From Adiantum capillus-veneris (Eukaryota > Streptophyta > Polypodiopsida > Polypodiales > Pteridaceae), in the NCBI GenBank assembly GCA_014529385.2, contig CM043953.1, positions 108,258,549 through 108,322,548 on the forward strand: a stretch of 64,000 nucleotides of DNA, given 5' to 3'. How positions within the stretch are numbered: the stretch's first letter is position 1; each line of letters opens with the position of its first letter. This document shows positions 23,250-35,719 of this stretch, piece by piece. The notes under the pieces were generated by a model. It was not told where the DNA came from, did not search any database, and saw nothing but the letters and a program-made list of their open reading frames with translations. Both the position numbers and the translations under genes were made by a program.

Positions 23250-24526
23250 ATGGCTGGATCACAGGACACTGCTCTTTACAATATCAAGAAGCTGGATGGA
23301 ACCAATTTCCCATTGTGGAAGAAGCAGATTTGGCACGTGTTGGTACAAAAGAAGCAGATAAAACCTATAAAGCTCAAGGGGATAAAACCAAAAGATATGG
23401 ACGAAGATGAATGGAGCGAAATGGATGAATTGGCACTTTCTACCATTATGCTGACTTTGGCAAAAAGCGTTTACTTCAATGTAGCAGATGAGATGTCGGC
23501 TTATCAAGCATGGTTAAAGCTGAGTGATCTTTATGAGAAGCAGAGTGCAGCTTCACAGGTATACTAGCTTAAGAAGCTTGTTGACTTGAAGATGAAAGAA
23601 GGGACACCTATGTCCAATCATCTGAATGAATTCAACACAATCTACAGTCAGTTGTCAGCTCAAGGTGTCAAGTTTGATGAACCTGTTAGAGCTATGTTCC
23701 TGTTGATCACATTGCCGGAAAGTTGGGACACTTTTCGCACAGCTTTGAGTAATTCTGCACCTCCAGATGGTTTGACCATAGCAGGTGTAGAAGGAAGTCT
23801 GCTTACTGAAGAAACCAATAGAAAGACAATGGACAATGGCAAAGGAACAGCCTTAGTTGTCAGGGGAAGGACCAAAGAAAAGTACAAAGGTGGAAAGAGG
23901 AATCAGTCTCGTAGCAAGTCCCGCAGTGCTAAAGGCAAGAGTGACATAGAATGCTACCATTGTGGCAAGAAGGGTCACATGAAAAGAGACTGCAGAGAAT
24001 GGAAAGCAGAAAAAGGCAAAGAGAAAGCTGAAGACCATGGTGAGAAGAACAAGTCCTCAGTGAAGATTCAAGAAATAAATGTGACAAACATTGTTGCAGA
24101 GGATGACAGTCTAGTGTTAGGAGACATCTACTTCTTGAAGAATACAATGGACTCAGCTCTTCTTACAGCATCTGATGGAAATGCACCGAGTGACTGGATT
24201 ATAGACTCAGGGGCATCACTTCATGTGTCTCCAAACAAGGAGTGGTTTACTTCTTATGTGACCACTAAAGATCATGTTCGGCTAGGCAATGGGCAGACAT
24301 GTGAGATCTTAGGTGTTGGAGATGTTCAATTGAAGTTTCAGAATGGCTCTTCTTTCATGCTGAAGAATGTGAGACATGTTCCCGCAATTACAAAGAGCTT
24401 GATCTGCACAGGTTTACTTGATGATGCTGGCTACGTCACCACTTTTGGACAGAATATGTGGAAGATATCCAAGGGTTCTATGACAGTAGCACATGGAGTA
24501 AAGTCTGGAGGACTTTACATGATTTA
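23250..24526 (+). pseudogene. Copia 2 Gag-protease part
   Basis: ATG 23250 (MAGSQDTALYNIKKLDG) opens a copia Gag closely related to that of copia 1. Then come zinc knuckle CYHCGKKGHMKRDC (about 23950) and protease WIIDSGASLHVSP (about 24195). A TAG at 23565-23567 replaces what is Trp in copia 1 (VYWIKKL), consistent with TGG to TAG. The frame runs to the X insertion at 24526, just before the pre-integrase domain. Confidence 0.9.
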
Positions 24527-26120
24527 TGTCATAATAATCAATATCTAATTCTCCTAAATGATTTTCTCATATTAAACTGATCATTTAATGTGGGGAAGTG
24601 CCAAGGGAGAAAAAGCTAGAATATTGGTTAAGTTAGCAGACCGGCCACAATAGGGATCCAAAGGAGGGAAAATAGGGATCCAAAGGGGGGGCCATCTGCA
24701 AAAGAGCCATGTGAAACAATGGGCCAAAAAGACCCTAAGGTTCAGCCCATTAAGACTTCCAAAATGCTAAGGTTCCAAAATTCAAAGGTTGTGTCCAAAG
24801 GTCAACCCTAGGGAAAATTGGATGCTTAGTGTGTGCCCTAAAAGTCTTTGCATATCCCTACATGGGAGGGGGCGAGCCCCAAAGCTAGGGGATGAGAGAG
24901 AAAGCCACACACACACACACACAGGCTCCCTTTACACAAAGGGAATGAGGGACACATGTCAGCTCCCTAGGCCAGATGCCCACAAGGTGTGCCCAATTCC
25001 TATTGGAAGACCCTTGAAGTGGACCAATGAGAATTAAGCTAGAGTAAATCTAGTTTAATTAATTTAAAAAAACATTTAATAAAAGAAACCAATAAGAATT
25101 AAGTGTCCTAGAAGACTATTGGGCAGTCTCCCAAGGGGTCCAATGAGCATTCAGGAGCCCCATGGCTTGCCTGATTCCTATTGGCCAGGAGGCAAAGGGG
25201 TCCAATGAGAGTTTAGTTTAATTATTTAATTACCTAAAGCTCTCACAAAAGGGGAAAGGGGGACACATGTCAGAAGGCTATCACTTATGCTGCTTAATCC
25301 CTATTGGCTTGACCTGGGGAGGTCCAATGAGGCAAAAGCCAGACTTATTTAGCAGCTAGGGCTCGCCCAAGAGAGGGGGGGGGCTGATTTTTGCTTGGCA
25401 TTGACACACACACTCTCACACTTGACCATGTGTGAAGGGAAAATACTCTATCTCCTCCCAAGCTTTAATGGAGAGCTCATCACCTACTCCAAGCTTGTGA
25501 GATAGAAGCCTACATCAATACTCTCTTGGCATGTGGATGCAAATCCAACCAAGAGCCAAGCTTCAATGCATGCTCATCTTCTCTACCAAGCTAATTACTA
25601 AGCTAAGCTATGCTAATATGAGTATTTATGTGAGGAGATGTACTTCTTTCTCGTAAGATACTTCTTTTTCCTCTCAATCTACTCTCATACCCTGCTAGCT
25701 CTCACCATCTTCGAAGGTGTGTGAGGTCTTGGGTCTGAGAACGGGGATAATTCAAGTTGTGTTTGATTAAGTGTTTTGCTTGGTGTATGAAGCTTCCATC
25801 TTCATTGCACTAGCTAGTCTTGAAGGAACACAAAGAATTGTATTGTACAATGTCTCTCTTGATGGGAGAAACCATAATACAAAGCCTTTTGGAGGGGGGA
25901 CCGGCTCCATGCAAATCCGGTCCTCAACTGTTGTCAATAGCTTAATTGCTCTCTCTTTTGAAAGTATTGTCGATGCTATCTAACTAGGTGTTATGCTTTT
26001 TGTTGCTCTCTCCACCCAAGCACTCTTGTAAATCTCATTAGGAATCAACTCTAATGAAATGCCCACTATGTTCATGCTAAATTCCGCTACACAAAAGATT
26101 TTAGGCCATTAAATGTTACA
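24527..26120 (+). repeat. Element X 5' LTR
   Basis: 1,594 bp from TGTCATAATAATC to GTTACA, directly followed by the primer site. It contains a CA repeat at 24906-24923, a CCAAT/ATTGG cluster (24993-25328) and AT-rich sequence. The copy at 31861-33272 differs by only two bases of CA-repeat length that I could see. Confidence 0.94.
24993..25328 (+). promoter_or_regulatory. CCAAT-box array in X LTR
   Basis: Six CCAAT (24993, 25024, 25089, 25140, 25202, 25324) and four ATTGG (25002, 25118, 25180, 25303) lie within 336 bp, where fewer than one would be expected by chance. They often occur as a pair of CCTATTGG followed by GGGTCCAATGAG. The CCAAT box is the NF-Y binding core. The array is repeated in the 3' LTR (about 32329-32664) and, more loosely, in the Y LTR. 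Confidence 0.6.
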
Positions 26121-26121
26121 T

Positions 26122-26133
26122 TGGTATCAGAGC
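26122..26133 (+). other. Element X primer binding site, tRNA-iMet
   Basis: TGGTATCAGAGC one base after the 5' LTR. Confidence 0.95.
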
Positions 26134-26502
26134 TCAAGGTTTCTCTTTTCTTGCTCAAGAAGGGAGGTCCTCAAGCTAGCTACAAATGGTTGGTATTATT
26201 AATTGCCTGTGAGTAAATAGAATAGGGATTTTTCAGCCTTGCAGTGCGCCTGCCTTTGTGCAGTTAACGGGGCATCACCGTCGAGAGCTATGGTCTTAAT
26301 AGTGGAGTCCTACGGGGCTTGCCTACGGCTTAACCACTATTGAGCTATTAGAAGCTTGACAGGAGCCGGTGCTGTTTTGGTGTCGAAAGACCCTCTCTTC
26401 TATTCCTTGCAATTAATGGTATTCGAGCCGCGGGTACAGTAGCTTGAGTGCTTTTTCTAAAGGGGTAAAGAGGAGTAGCAACTAGGGCTTGAAGTGCCAA
26501 AG

Positions 26503-26548
26503 TACACCTAAAAAGTTTACACCTAAAAAGTTTACACCTAAAAGTTGT
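26503..26548. repeat. Triple 15-bp repeat before the X start codon
   Basis: ACACCTAAAAAGTTT occurs three times in tandem (third copy slightly shortened), ending five bases before the ATG at 26553. Confidence 0.9.
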
Positions 26549-26552
26549 TAGA

Positions 26553-29500
26553 ATGGCTGACAATATTAAAGAGAGTGAAATTAATGTTGATAACTTTGAT
26601 TTTGCTCATGAGCAAGCTACTAATGATGCTTCAATGCTTGTTAATTATCTTGTTTCTAGGCTTCAACAAGCCATGGGCAATCCATCTCTCCAAAGTGAAG
26701 TGCAACGGCAGCTCCGTGCTCACGGGATTCTCCAAGCTCATCACCATGACGAGAGAACACCTAGGAAGCCTCCTTGTGAGACTACCAAAAGAGGTCTCTC
26801 TCCGATTCGGGAAGAAGAAGAGAATCCATATGAAGGGCTCAAGAACTTACTTCTTGATGATGCATCTCCTTCCCAAAGGAGAACTCAAGAGCCTCCACCG
26901 AAGGAACGAGAAAGAAGCGAATCTCCCGCCACCTCGGCGGAGATGGCTCCACGAAGACGGCGGGCTAAACGCTCTCCATCACCACCAAAGCGGAGAAGAC
27001 CATCACACTCTTCTCCACGCCATAATTCAAAGAGGGATGATAAAAAGCAAGAGAAGAAAAAGGCGAGAAAGAGGACACCCTCTTCTCCATCTTCTTCATC
27101 CTCTTCCTCTTATGAAAGCTATGGTGAAGACGACAAAGATCAAGACAAGAAAAAGGCGAGAAAGAGGTCACCCTCTTCTCCACCTTCTTCAAATTCTTCA
27201 TCTTCTGAAGAAAGTGATGGTGCAACTTTTGAACCATCAAAAAGAAGAGGCCATAGAAAATCCTATGCCGCATGGAAGAGGTCGTCCAAGCTGAAGAAAT
27301 TCAAAGAGGGAGGGAAGAGCATCTCTTTCCTTACCTATGATGGCACCTTCGGTGCTACAGACAAAGTTTTGGCCTTTATCCAGCAATTCGATGCGGCGTT
27401 TGGAGATGAGGGCTTCACGGAGTCCTCTAAGCTACGCCATGTAGCTATGCACTTTCAAAAGTCCGCCAGACAATGGTGGTCTAGCCTACGAGCCAACGGT
27501 GAAGCTCCACGAACATGGAAGGCTTTAAGAGCTTCCATTATGAAGCAGTTTTTGGCCACCGATGCCAAAGACAAAGTACTCACCGAATGGCGAAGCTTAA
27601 AGCTCTCTCCCAATGAATCCATCCACAAATATGTAGACAAGTTTTGGGACCTACAACTCAAAGCCACTGTCTTCAAAAAGTTGGATTTTGGAGAGCAAAA
27701 GCAACAATTTTGTGCGGGCTTAACCGAAGAAATGGCGGAGTATGTCAACTCCCAAAGGCCACGTACCATATCGGCGGTAATACACCATACTATGGTGGCC
27801 TCGCGAATCAATTTCCAAACGGGGGGTAAAAGAAATAATAAGCCCCCGGAAAACAAGGGTTCCAATGAGCCTAAGGGGAAGGACAATGTCCAAAAGTCTC
27901 CTAAGGGCAATTCCAACAAAGCTAAAGAGAAGGGAGTTTACAAAGGAAAGAATAAACTCTCTCCTGAAGAGCTTGAGCGTTATCGTAAAGATAACCGGTG
28001 TTTCAAGTGCGGCGAACAAGGGCATGCGTACCGCGCTTGTCCCCAAAAGAACAACCGCCAAGATCCTCCTAGAGCTTCTTTGGTTGAAATCCAAGAGGAG
28101 GAGATTCACCAAACTCACCACAAAGGATCTCCTCTATGCCATGCTTGGGGAAAGGTAAGAGAACATGATGCTTTTATTCTCTTTGACCCTGGTTCTACCC
28201 ACAATTTTATATCTATGGAGTTAGCCACCAAGCTAGGCATACAATCCTACGAGATGGGAGATATCCTACCCGCAGACAGTGCCTTCAAGGGGCAAGAAGC
28301 TTCAGTCACTCCCTTAATCGGGAAATTGAGGCTTCATGTCCAAGGCTATGTGGACAAAGAGGACTTCTTTATCTCTCCTCTCAAGCATGAGGATGTAATC
28401 CTAGGGGCACCATGGTTTGACCGTCTGGCTGCCCATGTTAAATTTCCTGAAAGGAGAATCTCCTTTAAGTTCAGGGAAAAGGACATGTATATAGATGCTA
28501 GGGAGATGGGTAACACCATCCCCATTGTACATACACCAGCTTTCAACAAGTCAATAAAGAGCTCTATTTCCGTGTACATGATTTTTGTTAAAGATTCTCA
28601 AAATGAACCTAATGCTTTAACAAAAGAAAATAAAAGCACACAAAAGGAATTAGAGTTATCCAATTTTCTCAAGGGGTTTCAAGATGTCTTTATTGACGAC
28701 ATCCCTTGTGAGCTACCTCCTAAACGAGGTAATGACAACCATGCAATTGAACTTCTTCCAGGAAGTTCACCGCCTAACAAACCTCCTTATAGAGTTTCTC
28801 AAGCTCAACAAGAGGAGATTATGCGGCAAGTGCATGAGTTAATTGAGAAGGGCATGGTTAGGCCTAGCTCATCTCCATTTTGCTCACCTGTGCTATTAGT
28901 GCAAAAGAAAGACGGCACATATCGTATGTGTGTCGACTATAGAGCACTAAATAGGATCACTATCAAGAATAGGTTTCCCGTTCCACGGGTAGAAGACCTA
29001 TTTGATAAGCTACAAGGATCGACCTACTTCAGTAGGATTGACCTAAAAAGTGGCTATCATCAAATAAGGATAGTTGATCAAGACATTGTAAAGACCGCAT
29101 TTCGTACTACATTTGGTCTTTACGAATACATTGTCATGCCTTTTGGCTTGACTAATGCACCAGCCACATTTAACCGCTTGATGGAGAAGCTGTTCAGACC
29201 TCATTGAACCTTCACTGGAGTGTTCTTTGATGATATTATCATCTACTCTAATTCATTAGAGGAACACAAGCAACACCTCCAGGTAATATTTCAAGTTTTA
29301 AGAGAGAATAAACTTTATGTTAATCGAAAGAAAAGTGAATTTTTCTTGCAAGAGATTCAATATTTAGGTCACATTATCTCTCAAGATGGAATCCAAATGG
29401 ATCCATCCAAGTTAGAGGTAATAAAAGGATGGCCTAAACCAAGGAATCTTCATGAACTAAGAAGCTTTATAGGTATGTGTGCATACTATAGACGCTTCAT

Positions 29501-31502
29501 AGAAAAGTTCTCACAAATTGCGGGACCATTACATGACCTAACAAAGAAAAATGTTAGGTATACGTGGTCTGCTAAGGAGAACAATGCTTTCGAAAAGCTT
29601 AAAGAAAAGCTTATCTCTCAACCTGTGCTTACACTACCGGATCTCTCAAAACCATTTGAGGTCCAATGTGATGCTTGTGGTGATTGCCTTGGGGCTGTTC
29701 TGCTCCAAGAAGGGCACGCCATAGGCTATGAGAGTCGAAGGCTCGACCCTGTTGAGCAAGCTCTAGGCATATACGAAAAAGAACTCCTTGCAGTTCTACA
29801 TGCCTTAGACTAATGGAAGCACTATTTATTGGGGACTCCTTTCATTCTGAGAACGGATCACCAAGGTCTTAAGTACTTCATGATGCAGACCAAGCTCTCC
29901 GACAAACAAATGAGGTGGGCAAATTTCCTTTCGCAATTTCATTTTCATATTGCTCACATTGCTGGCAAGCATAATCAAGTAGCCGATGCACTCTCAAGAC
30001 GACCGAGAGTGAATGCGGTTTCCATAGCAACTCACAATGATCTATCTTTAATGATAGATGAGTATGCTATTGATCCCGATTTTAGAGATGTGATTTCAGC
30101 CCTTGCATTAGGGAAGAAAGAAGAACCATTTACTTTACAAGATGGTTATCTTCTCTATGGCAATAGACTATGCGTTACTAACTCACTACGTGAGAAAGTA
30201 ATGTATGAATCTCATGCTCCCCCATATGCGGGGCATAGAGGGATTCAGTCTACCCTAAAGGGAATTGAAACATATTTCTATTGGCCTACCATGAAAGTGA
30301 ACATACATGAGTATGTTTCCAAATGTGTGGTATGTCAAAAGACAAAATTTGATAGAGGGAAGCAACTTGGATTGCTTCAACCCTTGCCAATCCCTAATTC
30401 ACCGTGGGAGAGCATATCCATGGATTTTATCTTTGGATTGCCTAAGTCTATCCATGGGAATACGGGAATATGGACGATAGTAGACAGGTTCAGTAAACAA
30501 GCTCATTTTATACCTGTCAAAAAGACTATCAAAGCCCATCAAATGGCAACCCTCTTCATTTCACAAATTTTCAAGTACCATGGCTTGCCAATGTCCATAG
30601 TGTCGGATAGAGATCCTAGAATGACCAGTAATTTCTGGAAGGGTCTCTTTGAGAATTTAGGAACAAGGCTAAACTTCTCTTCGGCCTATCATCCACAAAC
30701 TGATGGCCAAAGTGAAATAGCTAACCTAACTATTCTCGATCTACTAAAAGCCTATGTAACGGAAGTAGATCAAAGATCCCAATGGGAGAAGTACTTACCC
30801 TTAGTAGAGTATGCTTACAATAACACTGTACATACTTCTACAGGAAAAGCACCTTTCGAGGTAATTGAGGGAAGATCAAAAAGTCCCTTGCTACTTAAGG
30901 TACATGGGAAGATCTTCGCTGCAGATGAGTATAGCCGAGACCTACAAGAATCTTTCCAAAAGATTAAGGATGCTATCTCTATCTCACAGCAAAGGCAAAA
31001 GGCTGCTGCTGACAAGCACAGAAGAGCCCAAGCCTTTAAAGAAAACGATTGGGTCTTGTTAAAGTTTCCCAAGGCTCGATTAAGGCACACTACGGGCAAG
31101 AATCCTACGGGCCACCAAAAGTACTATGCTAAACTAGCAAAAAGGTACTATGGTCCCTTCCAGATTCTTAGGCCAATCAATGAGATGGCCTATCAACTTA
31201 AGTTGCCCAATCATTGGCTCATACACAATGCTTTTCATGTGAGCCTCTTAAAGCCTTACAAAGGAGAGCCACCTCAAGAACCAACTATTGAAGACCCACC
31301 GGAGATCGAGGACCACGAGGAGGTGCTGCAGCCCGAGTCCATTCTCCGACATGAAGACAAGGTATTAAGAGGCGGTAAGACTATCAGACGATATCTTATT
31401 AAGTTTAAGAATTATCCTTTTGAAGATGCTAGATGGATGCAAGGCATACAATTAAAGGATAACCTAAACCTTGTCAATGCTTACAATGCTTCCCAAGAGT
31501 AA
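26553..31502 (+). pseudogene. Element X Gag-Pol polyprotein (two in-frame stops)
   Basis: One frame of 1,650 codons. By residue: Arg/Ser-rich N-terminal segment (about 130-240); Gag domain; zinc knuckle [14 protein letters not shown] (about 482); protease with FDPGSTHNF (about 544, canonical DSG replaced by DPG); reverse transcriptase with FFDDIIIYS (about 890); RNase H; integrase with H-H-C-C finger and D, D, E in SMDFIFG (about 1289), SDRDPRM and GQSEIAN; C-terminal chromodomain-like end (YLIKFKNYPFEDARW, about 1610). Stops are TGA 29205-29207 and TAA 29811-29813. No frameshift is seen. Chromodomains of such elements guide integration to heterochromatin. Confidence 0.93.
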
Positions 31503-31860
31503 GCAAATGTACAAAATGTTAAAAATGAACAAAAAATTTTGTCTTATAAGACTCCCTTTTTCTTTATTTGTGCACAAAAAATGAAGTAGTATGCATGCTG
31601 AGATCAAGTTTGCGGAGACGACGTCTCCCAAACACCAAGTAGAGCTTGTCACTCTACTATGGAAGACTGATAGGACTAATGTGCAGACATGCTTGCGGCA
31701 GCCTCAGGCTCTCAAGCGCCAAATGGACTAGTCATCCATTATGGAATGATGTCGTAGGGTAACATAGGGATCCTCTACCCGCTAAGAAAAGGACTCATGC
31801 ATATGCTTTATCTTCTCTACACCATAGTCGAGGACGACTATGATTTCAAGAGAGAGGTAA
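31503..31860. other. Element X 3' untranslated region and polypurine tract
   Basis: About 360 bp, no gene. It ends with the purine-rich AAGAGAGAGGTAA directly before the 3' LTR. Confidence 0.75.
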
Positions 31861-33272
31861 TGTCATAATAATCAATATCTAATTCTCCTAAATGATTTTC
31901 TCATATTAAACTGATCATTTAATGTGGGGAAGTGCCAAGGGAGAAAAAGCTAGAATATTGGTTAAGTTAGCAGACCGGCCACAATAGGGATCCAAAGGAG
32001 GGAAAATAGGGATCCAAAGGGGGGGCCATCTGCAAAAGAGCCATGTGAAACAATGGGCCAAAAAGACCCTAAGGTTCAGCCCATTAAGACTTCCAAAATG
32101 CTAAGGTTCCAAAATTCAAAGGTTGTGTCCAAAGGTCAACCCTAGGGAAAATTGGATGCTTAGTGTGTGCCCTAAAAGTCTTTGCATATCCCTACATGGG
32201 AGGGGGCGAGCCCCAAAGCTAGGGGATGAGAGAGAAAGCCACACACACACACACACACAGGCTCCCTTTACACAAAGGGAATGAGGGACACATGTCAGCT
32301 CCCTAGGCCAGATGCCCACAAGGTGTGCCCAATTCCTATTGGAAGACCCTTGAAGTGGACCAATGAGAATTAAGCTAGAGTAAATCTAGTTTAATTAATT
32401 TAAAAAAACATTTAATAAAAGAAACCAATAAGAATTAAGTGTCCTAGAAGACTATTGGGCAGTCTCCCAAGGGGTCCAATGAGCATTCAGGAGCCCCATG
32501 GCTTGCCTGATTCCTATTGGCCAGGAGGCAAAGGGGTCCAATGAGAGTTTAGTTTAATTATTTAATTACCTAAAGCTCTCACAAAAGGGGAAAGGGGGAC
32601 ACATGTCAGAAGGCTATCACTTATGCTGCTTAATCCCTATTGGCTTGACCTGGGGAGGTCCAATGAGGCAAAAGCCAGACTTATTTAGCAGCTAGGGCTC
32701 GCCCAAGAGAGGGGGGGGGCTGATTTTTGCTTGGCATTGACACACACACTCTCACACTTGACCATGTGTGAAGGGAAAATACTCTATCTCCTCCCAAGCT
32801 TTAATGGAGAGCTCATCACCTACTCCAAGCTTGTGAGATAGAAGCCTACATCAATACTCTCTTGGCATGTGGATGCAAATCCAACCAAGAGCCAAGCTTC
32901 AATGCATGCTCATCTTCTCTACCAAGCTAATTACTAAGCTAAGCTATGCTAATATGAGTATTTATGTGAGGAGATGTACTTCTTTCTCGTAAGATACTTC
33001 TTTTTCCTCTCAATCTACTCTCATACCCTGCTAGCTCTCACCATCTTCGAAGGTGTGTGAGGTCTTGGGTCTGAGAACGGGGATAATTCAAGTTGTGTTT
33101 GATTAAGTGTTTTGCTTGGTGTATGAAGCTTCCATCTTCATTGCACTAGCTAGTCTTGAAGGAACACAAAGAATTGTATTGTACAATGTCTCTCTTGATG
33201 GGAGAAACCATAATACAAAGCCTTTTGGAGGGGGGACCGGCTCCATGCAAATCCGGTCCTCAACTGTTGTCA
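31861..33272 (+). repeat. Element X 3' LTR, truncated
   Basis: Matches 24527-25936 almost base for base and has one extra CA unit. It stops at ...AACTGTTGTCA and lacks the last 184 bp of the LTR. Copia 2 sequence follows immediately. Confidence 0.93.
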
Positions 33273-34085
33273 GAAGGTTTTGCAGAAGGATTCAGTGCCA
33301 GAGATGGTATGGTCAGGCAAGGTGCCCTCATACAAGCATCTCAGAGTCTTTGGCTGTGAGGCATATACTCACGCTGCAAAGGAATTTAGGAACAAACTTG
33401 AGCCAAAGACTAGAAAGTGCATCTTTCTAGGCTATGGTAATTCTGGTGAGATGTGGTACAGACTTTGGGATCCCGAATCCAGAAAGGTTATCCGCAGCAA
33501 TGATGTTCACTTTAATGAAGCCAAATATCATTCTAAACCAGAGAAAGTTGAGGAGATTAGAAGAGTTGTCTTCCAAGAAGATGGACCTGCACGTGCAAGA
33601 CAAAATGTCAGGGCTCAAGAGGAGCAAGGATAGGATAGATTGGAACCACAAGTTGTGGCTAAGCCTGAGCCACCTATTGTGCGTAGATCTGGACGTGTCA
33701 CGCGACCTCCTGATAGGTTTGTTCCATCTATGAACTATGTCATGTTGACTGATTGCAATGAGCCTTCATGTTACAAGGAAGCAGTGCAAATGAAGGACTC
33801 CGGGAATTGGAAATTGGCCTTGCAATGAGAGATGACATCTCTGCATAAAAACCAGACATGGAAGCTAGTTAAATTACCACGGGGCAAAAAGGCTCTACCC
33901 TGTAAATGGGTTTACAGGTTTAAGATCACCGCTCATGATAGTCAGCCAAAGTACAAAGCAAGGCTTGTTGCCAAGGGCTTTAAGCAAGAACAAGGCATTG
34001 ACTTTGAGGAAGTCTTCTCTCCGGTGGTCAAGATGACTACATTGAGATGCTTTCTTGCATTGGTTGCCATATTAGATTTGGTGTT
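33273..34085 (+). pseudogene. Copia 2 integrase end and reverse transcriptase start
   Basis: The frame begins inside the C-terminal part of integrase (HLRVFGCEAYTHA, CIFLGYGNSGE) and runs into the reverse transcriptase N-terminus ([23 protein letters not shown]). By comparison with copia 1, about 220 codons are missing before it, including the pre-integrase finger and the whole D, D, E core. In-frame stops are TAG 33631-33633 and TGA 33826-33828. It ends at the Z insertion, whose target duplication GTGTT occupies 34081-34085. Confidence 0.9.
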
Positions 34086-34370
34086 TGATGCATGGTTTTT
34101 AGGACCCCTTCTGAAGATGCAATAAAGGCACAGTCAGTTGTTGGGGAGATGAGGATACTCTAGTCCAAGGGATCTCGAAAGAGAAGAAAAATCTACTTCA
34201 CAAGCACCAAAGAGTAAAAAGCGCCATGGACAGAAGATACGTGGGAACGAGCTCTTATGCATGCCTACAACCTATATCTTACAGAATAGCCCATTCTAGG
34301 TGTGAATTTCTAGTGAAATTTACACGAGGATGTTCGTGTGGACTCACAGCACAGCATACTTCGGTTTCAC

Positions 34371-34531
34371 TTTTTTACCGACAGTAAATATTTTTTACCA
34401 CAGTAAATATTTTTACCTACAGTAAATATTTTTTACCTACAGTAAATATTTTTCACCTGCATGGTAAATACAAATCACTTTTTACCTACAGTAACGTTTT
34501 TTACCCATGGTAAATATTTTTTACTGCACCA
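34371..34531. repeat. AT-rich minisatellite in Z LTR
   Basis: About seven imperfect units of TTTTTTACCTACAGTAAATA. The 3' LTR (about 42675-42820) has one unit fewer, so the array changed length after insertion. Confidence 0.88.
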
Positions 34532-35012
34532 TAAGTATTTGGTAGGTAGCACTTCACTGTTACTAGAAGCAGTGCTTGGGCATCAACAATGCAGTTACAG
34601 GAGGAGAAAAAGGGAAAATCTTATGGTAACGGTGAGTCAACAGGGATAAAGACTTTTGAGTTGAAAAGAGACATGCTGATTTTTTCAAAGAACACATGTC
34701 AAAAGAAACCATGGTTGAGGATTTTTTGAGAATTTGATATTCAGGAGGACCCAGCAGGTCCCCCCCTGACATGTGCAGAACTTCCAGTTTCAACAGCCAC
34801 CTCTTCGGCTCTTAAATGTTGGTCAAGGCCTTATCCCCATGTGTCACAATCAGAAAAATCAGCATTTACCCTCCCCTCTCACATCACTCTAGAGAATATC
34901 TTGATGGTGACATATCAGGTGACCTCAATCTGTTGACCACCCTAAGCAAAAAGTAACCCCAATCAGCGGATTTAAGCATGTTTATCCCTAATCCTAAACC
35001 CTCTCAGAAACC

Positions 35013-35019
35013 TATATAA
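35013..35019 (+). promoter_or_regulatory. TATA box of Z 5' LTR
   Basis: TATATAAGG, repeated in the 3' LTR at about 43301, lies roughly 590 bp before the LTR end. It is a plausible retrotransposon promoter. Confidence 0.6.
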
Positions 35020-35610
35020 GGAGGCCTTCTCTCACTCAAAACCAACACTTCACCCACTTCACCAAGCAACGAAGCTATGACGACATTGCTCACAACGAGG
35101 AGCTATGGATGGAGCTCTACTCTCTCTCCCTCTCTCTCTCTCCCTCTAGTATGCTACATTACTAGCCCTAAAACCTAAATAAGGAGTCTTCTCTCATGCT
35201 CCATGGCCACCATCCTCGCCATCATTCTCTAAGGTATGATGTGTTGCTAGTAGGATCATACCTACTTGCTGGGTTGATTGTTTTTTTGACAAGGGATTAT
35301 GCCATCCTTGGCTTGCTTCTCTATATCCTTGTTATGTATGATCAGATGCCGCTGTATTGTTAAGCTGATGTATTGTGTATATATATGCTACATAAGGTCC
35401 CTAAGCTTCGTTTCTATGTGTTTTGATTCCATCATAATGCCAGAAGTCTCACTTGCCTATGTGCACTATGTGTGAGGTCCCTGAACCTCTTAATTTAGGG
35501 TGGTGCCCCCTTTGTTTTGTTCTTTGCTTCTTTGCATGAGGCGTGGTTTGTGGAGTGTGCACAAGTACAGAGGCCACCCGATTGCACTGCTCTTTTTTCC
35601 GCCATCATTT

Positions 35611-35627
35611 TGGTGCCCCCACTGAGG
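35611..35627 (+). other. Element Z probable primer binding site
   Basis: TGGTGCCCCCACTGAGG starts three bases after the LTR and opens with the TGG required to pair with tRNA-CCA. I cannot name the tRNA with confidence. Confidence 0.6.
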
Positions 35628-35719
35628 AGGGCTACACAGACCTTCAGTCCACAAGCAATGAAGATTGAAATTCAAGAAGTAAGTTCTTATACATGCCTTG
35701 TTCGTGATCGTCGCCAACG

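Larger units (their letters stand above)
24527..33272 (+). mobile_element. Element X: chromodomain gypsy retrotransposon, right end deleted
   Basis: 5' LTR 24527-26120, tRNA-iMet primer site, a single Gag-Pol frame (26553-31502) ending in a chromodomain-like segment, a purine tract and a 3' LTR that stops at 33272. That is about 184 bp short of the full LTR. The missing end, together with the absent integrase core of copia 2 beyond it, shows a deletion across the right border, so no target duplication survives. The shared LTR stretches look virtually identical, so the insertion is young. Confidence 0.92.
34086..35607 (+). repeat. Element Z 5' LTR
   Basis: 1,522 bp. It contains a TTTACC-CAGTAAATA minisatellite (34371-34531), a TATA box, a short CT-rich stretch (35121-35149) and TG...CA ends. 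It differs from the 3' LTR by scattered substitutions, by one minisatellite unit and by a CT-rich indel. Confidence 0.95.

Noticed and set aside
24527-24548. C-terminal end of the copia 2 Gag frame (last seven codons)
   Set aside because: They are the first bases of the X LTR, not copia sequence.
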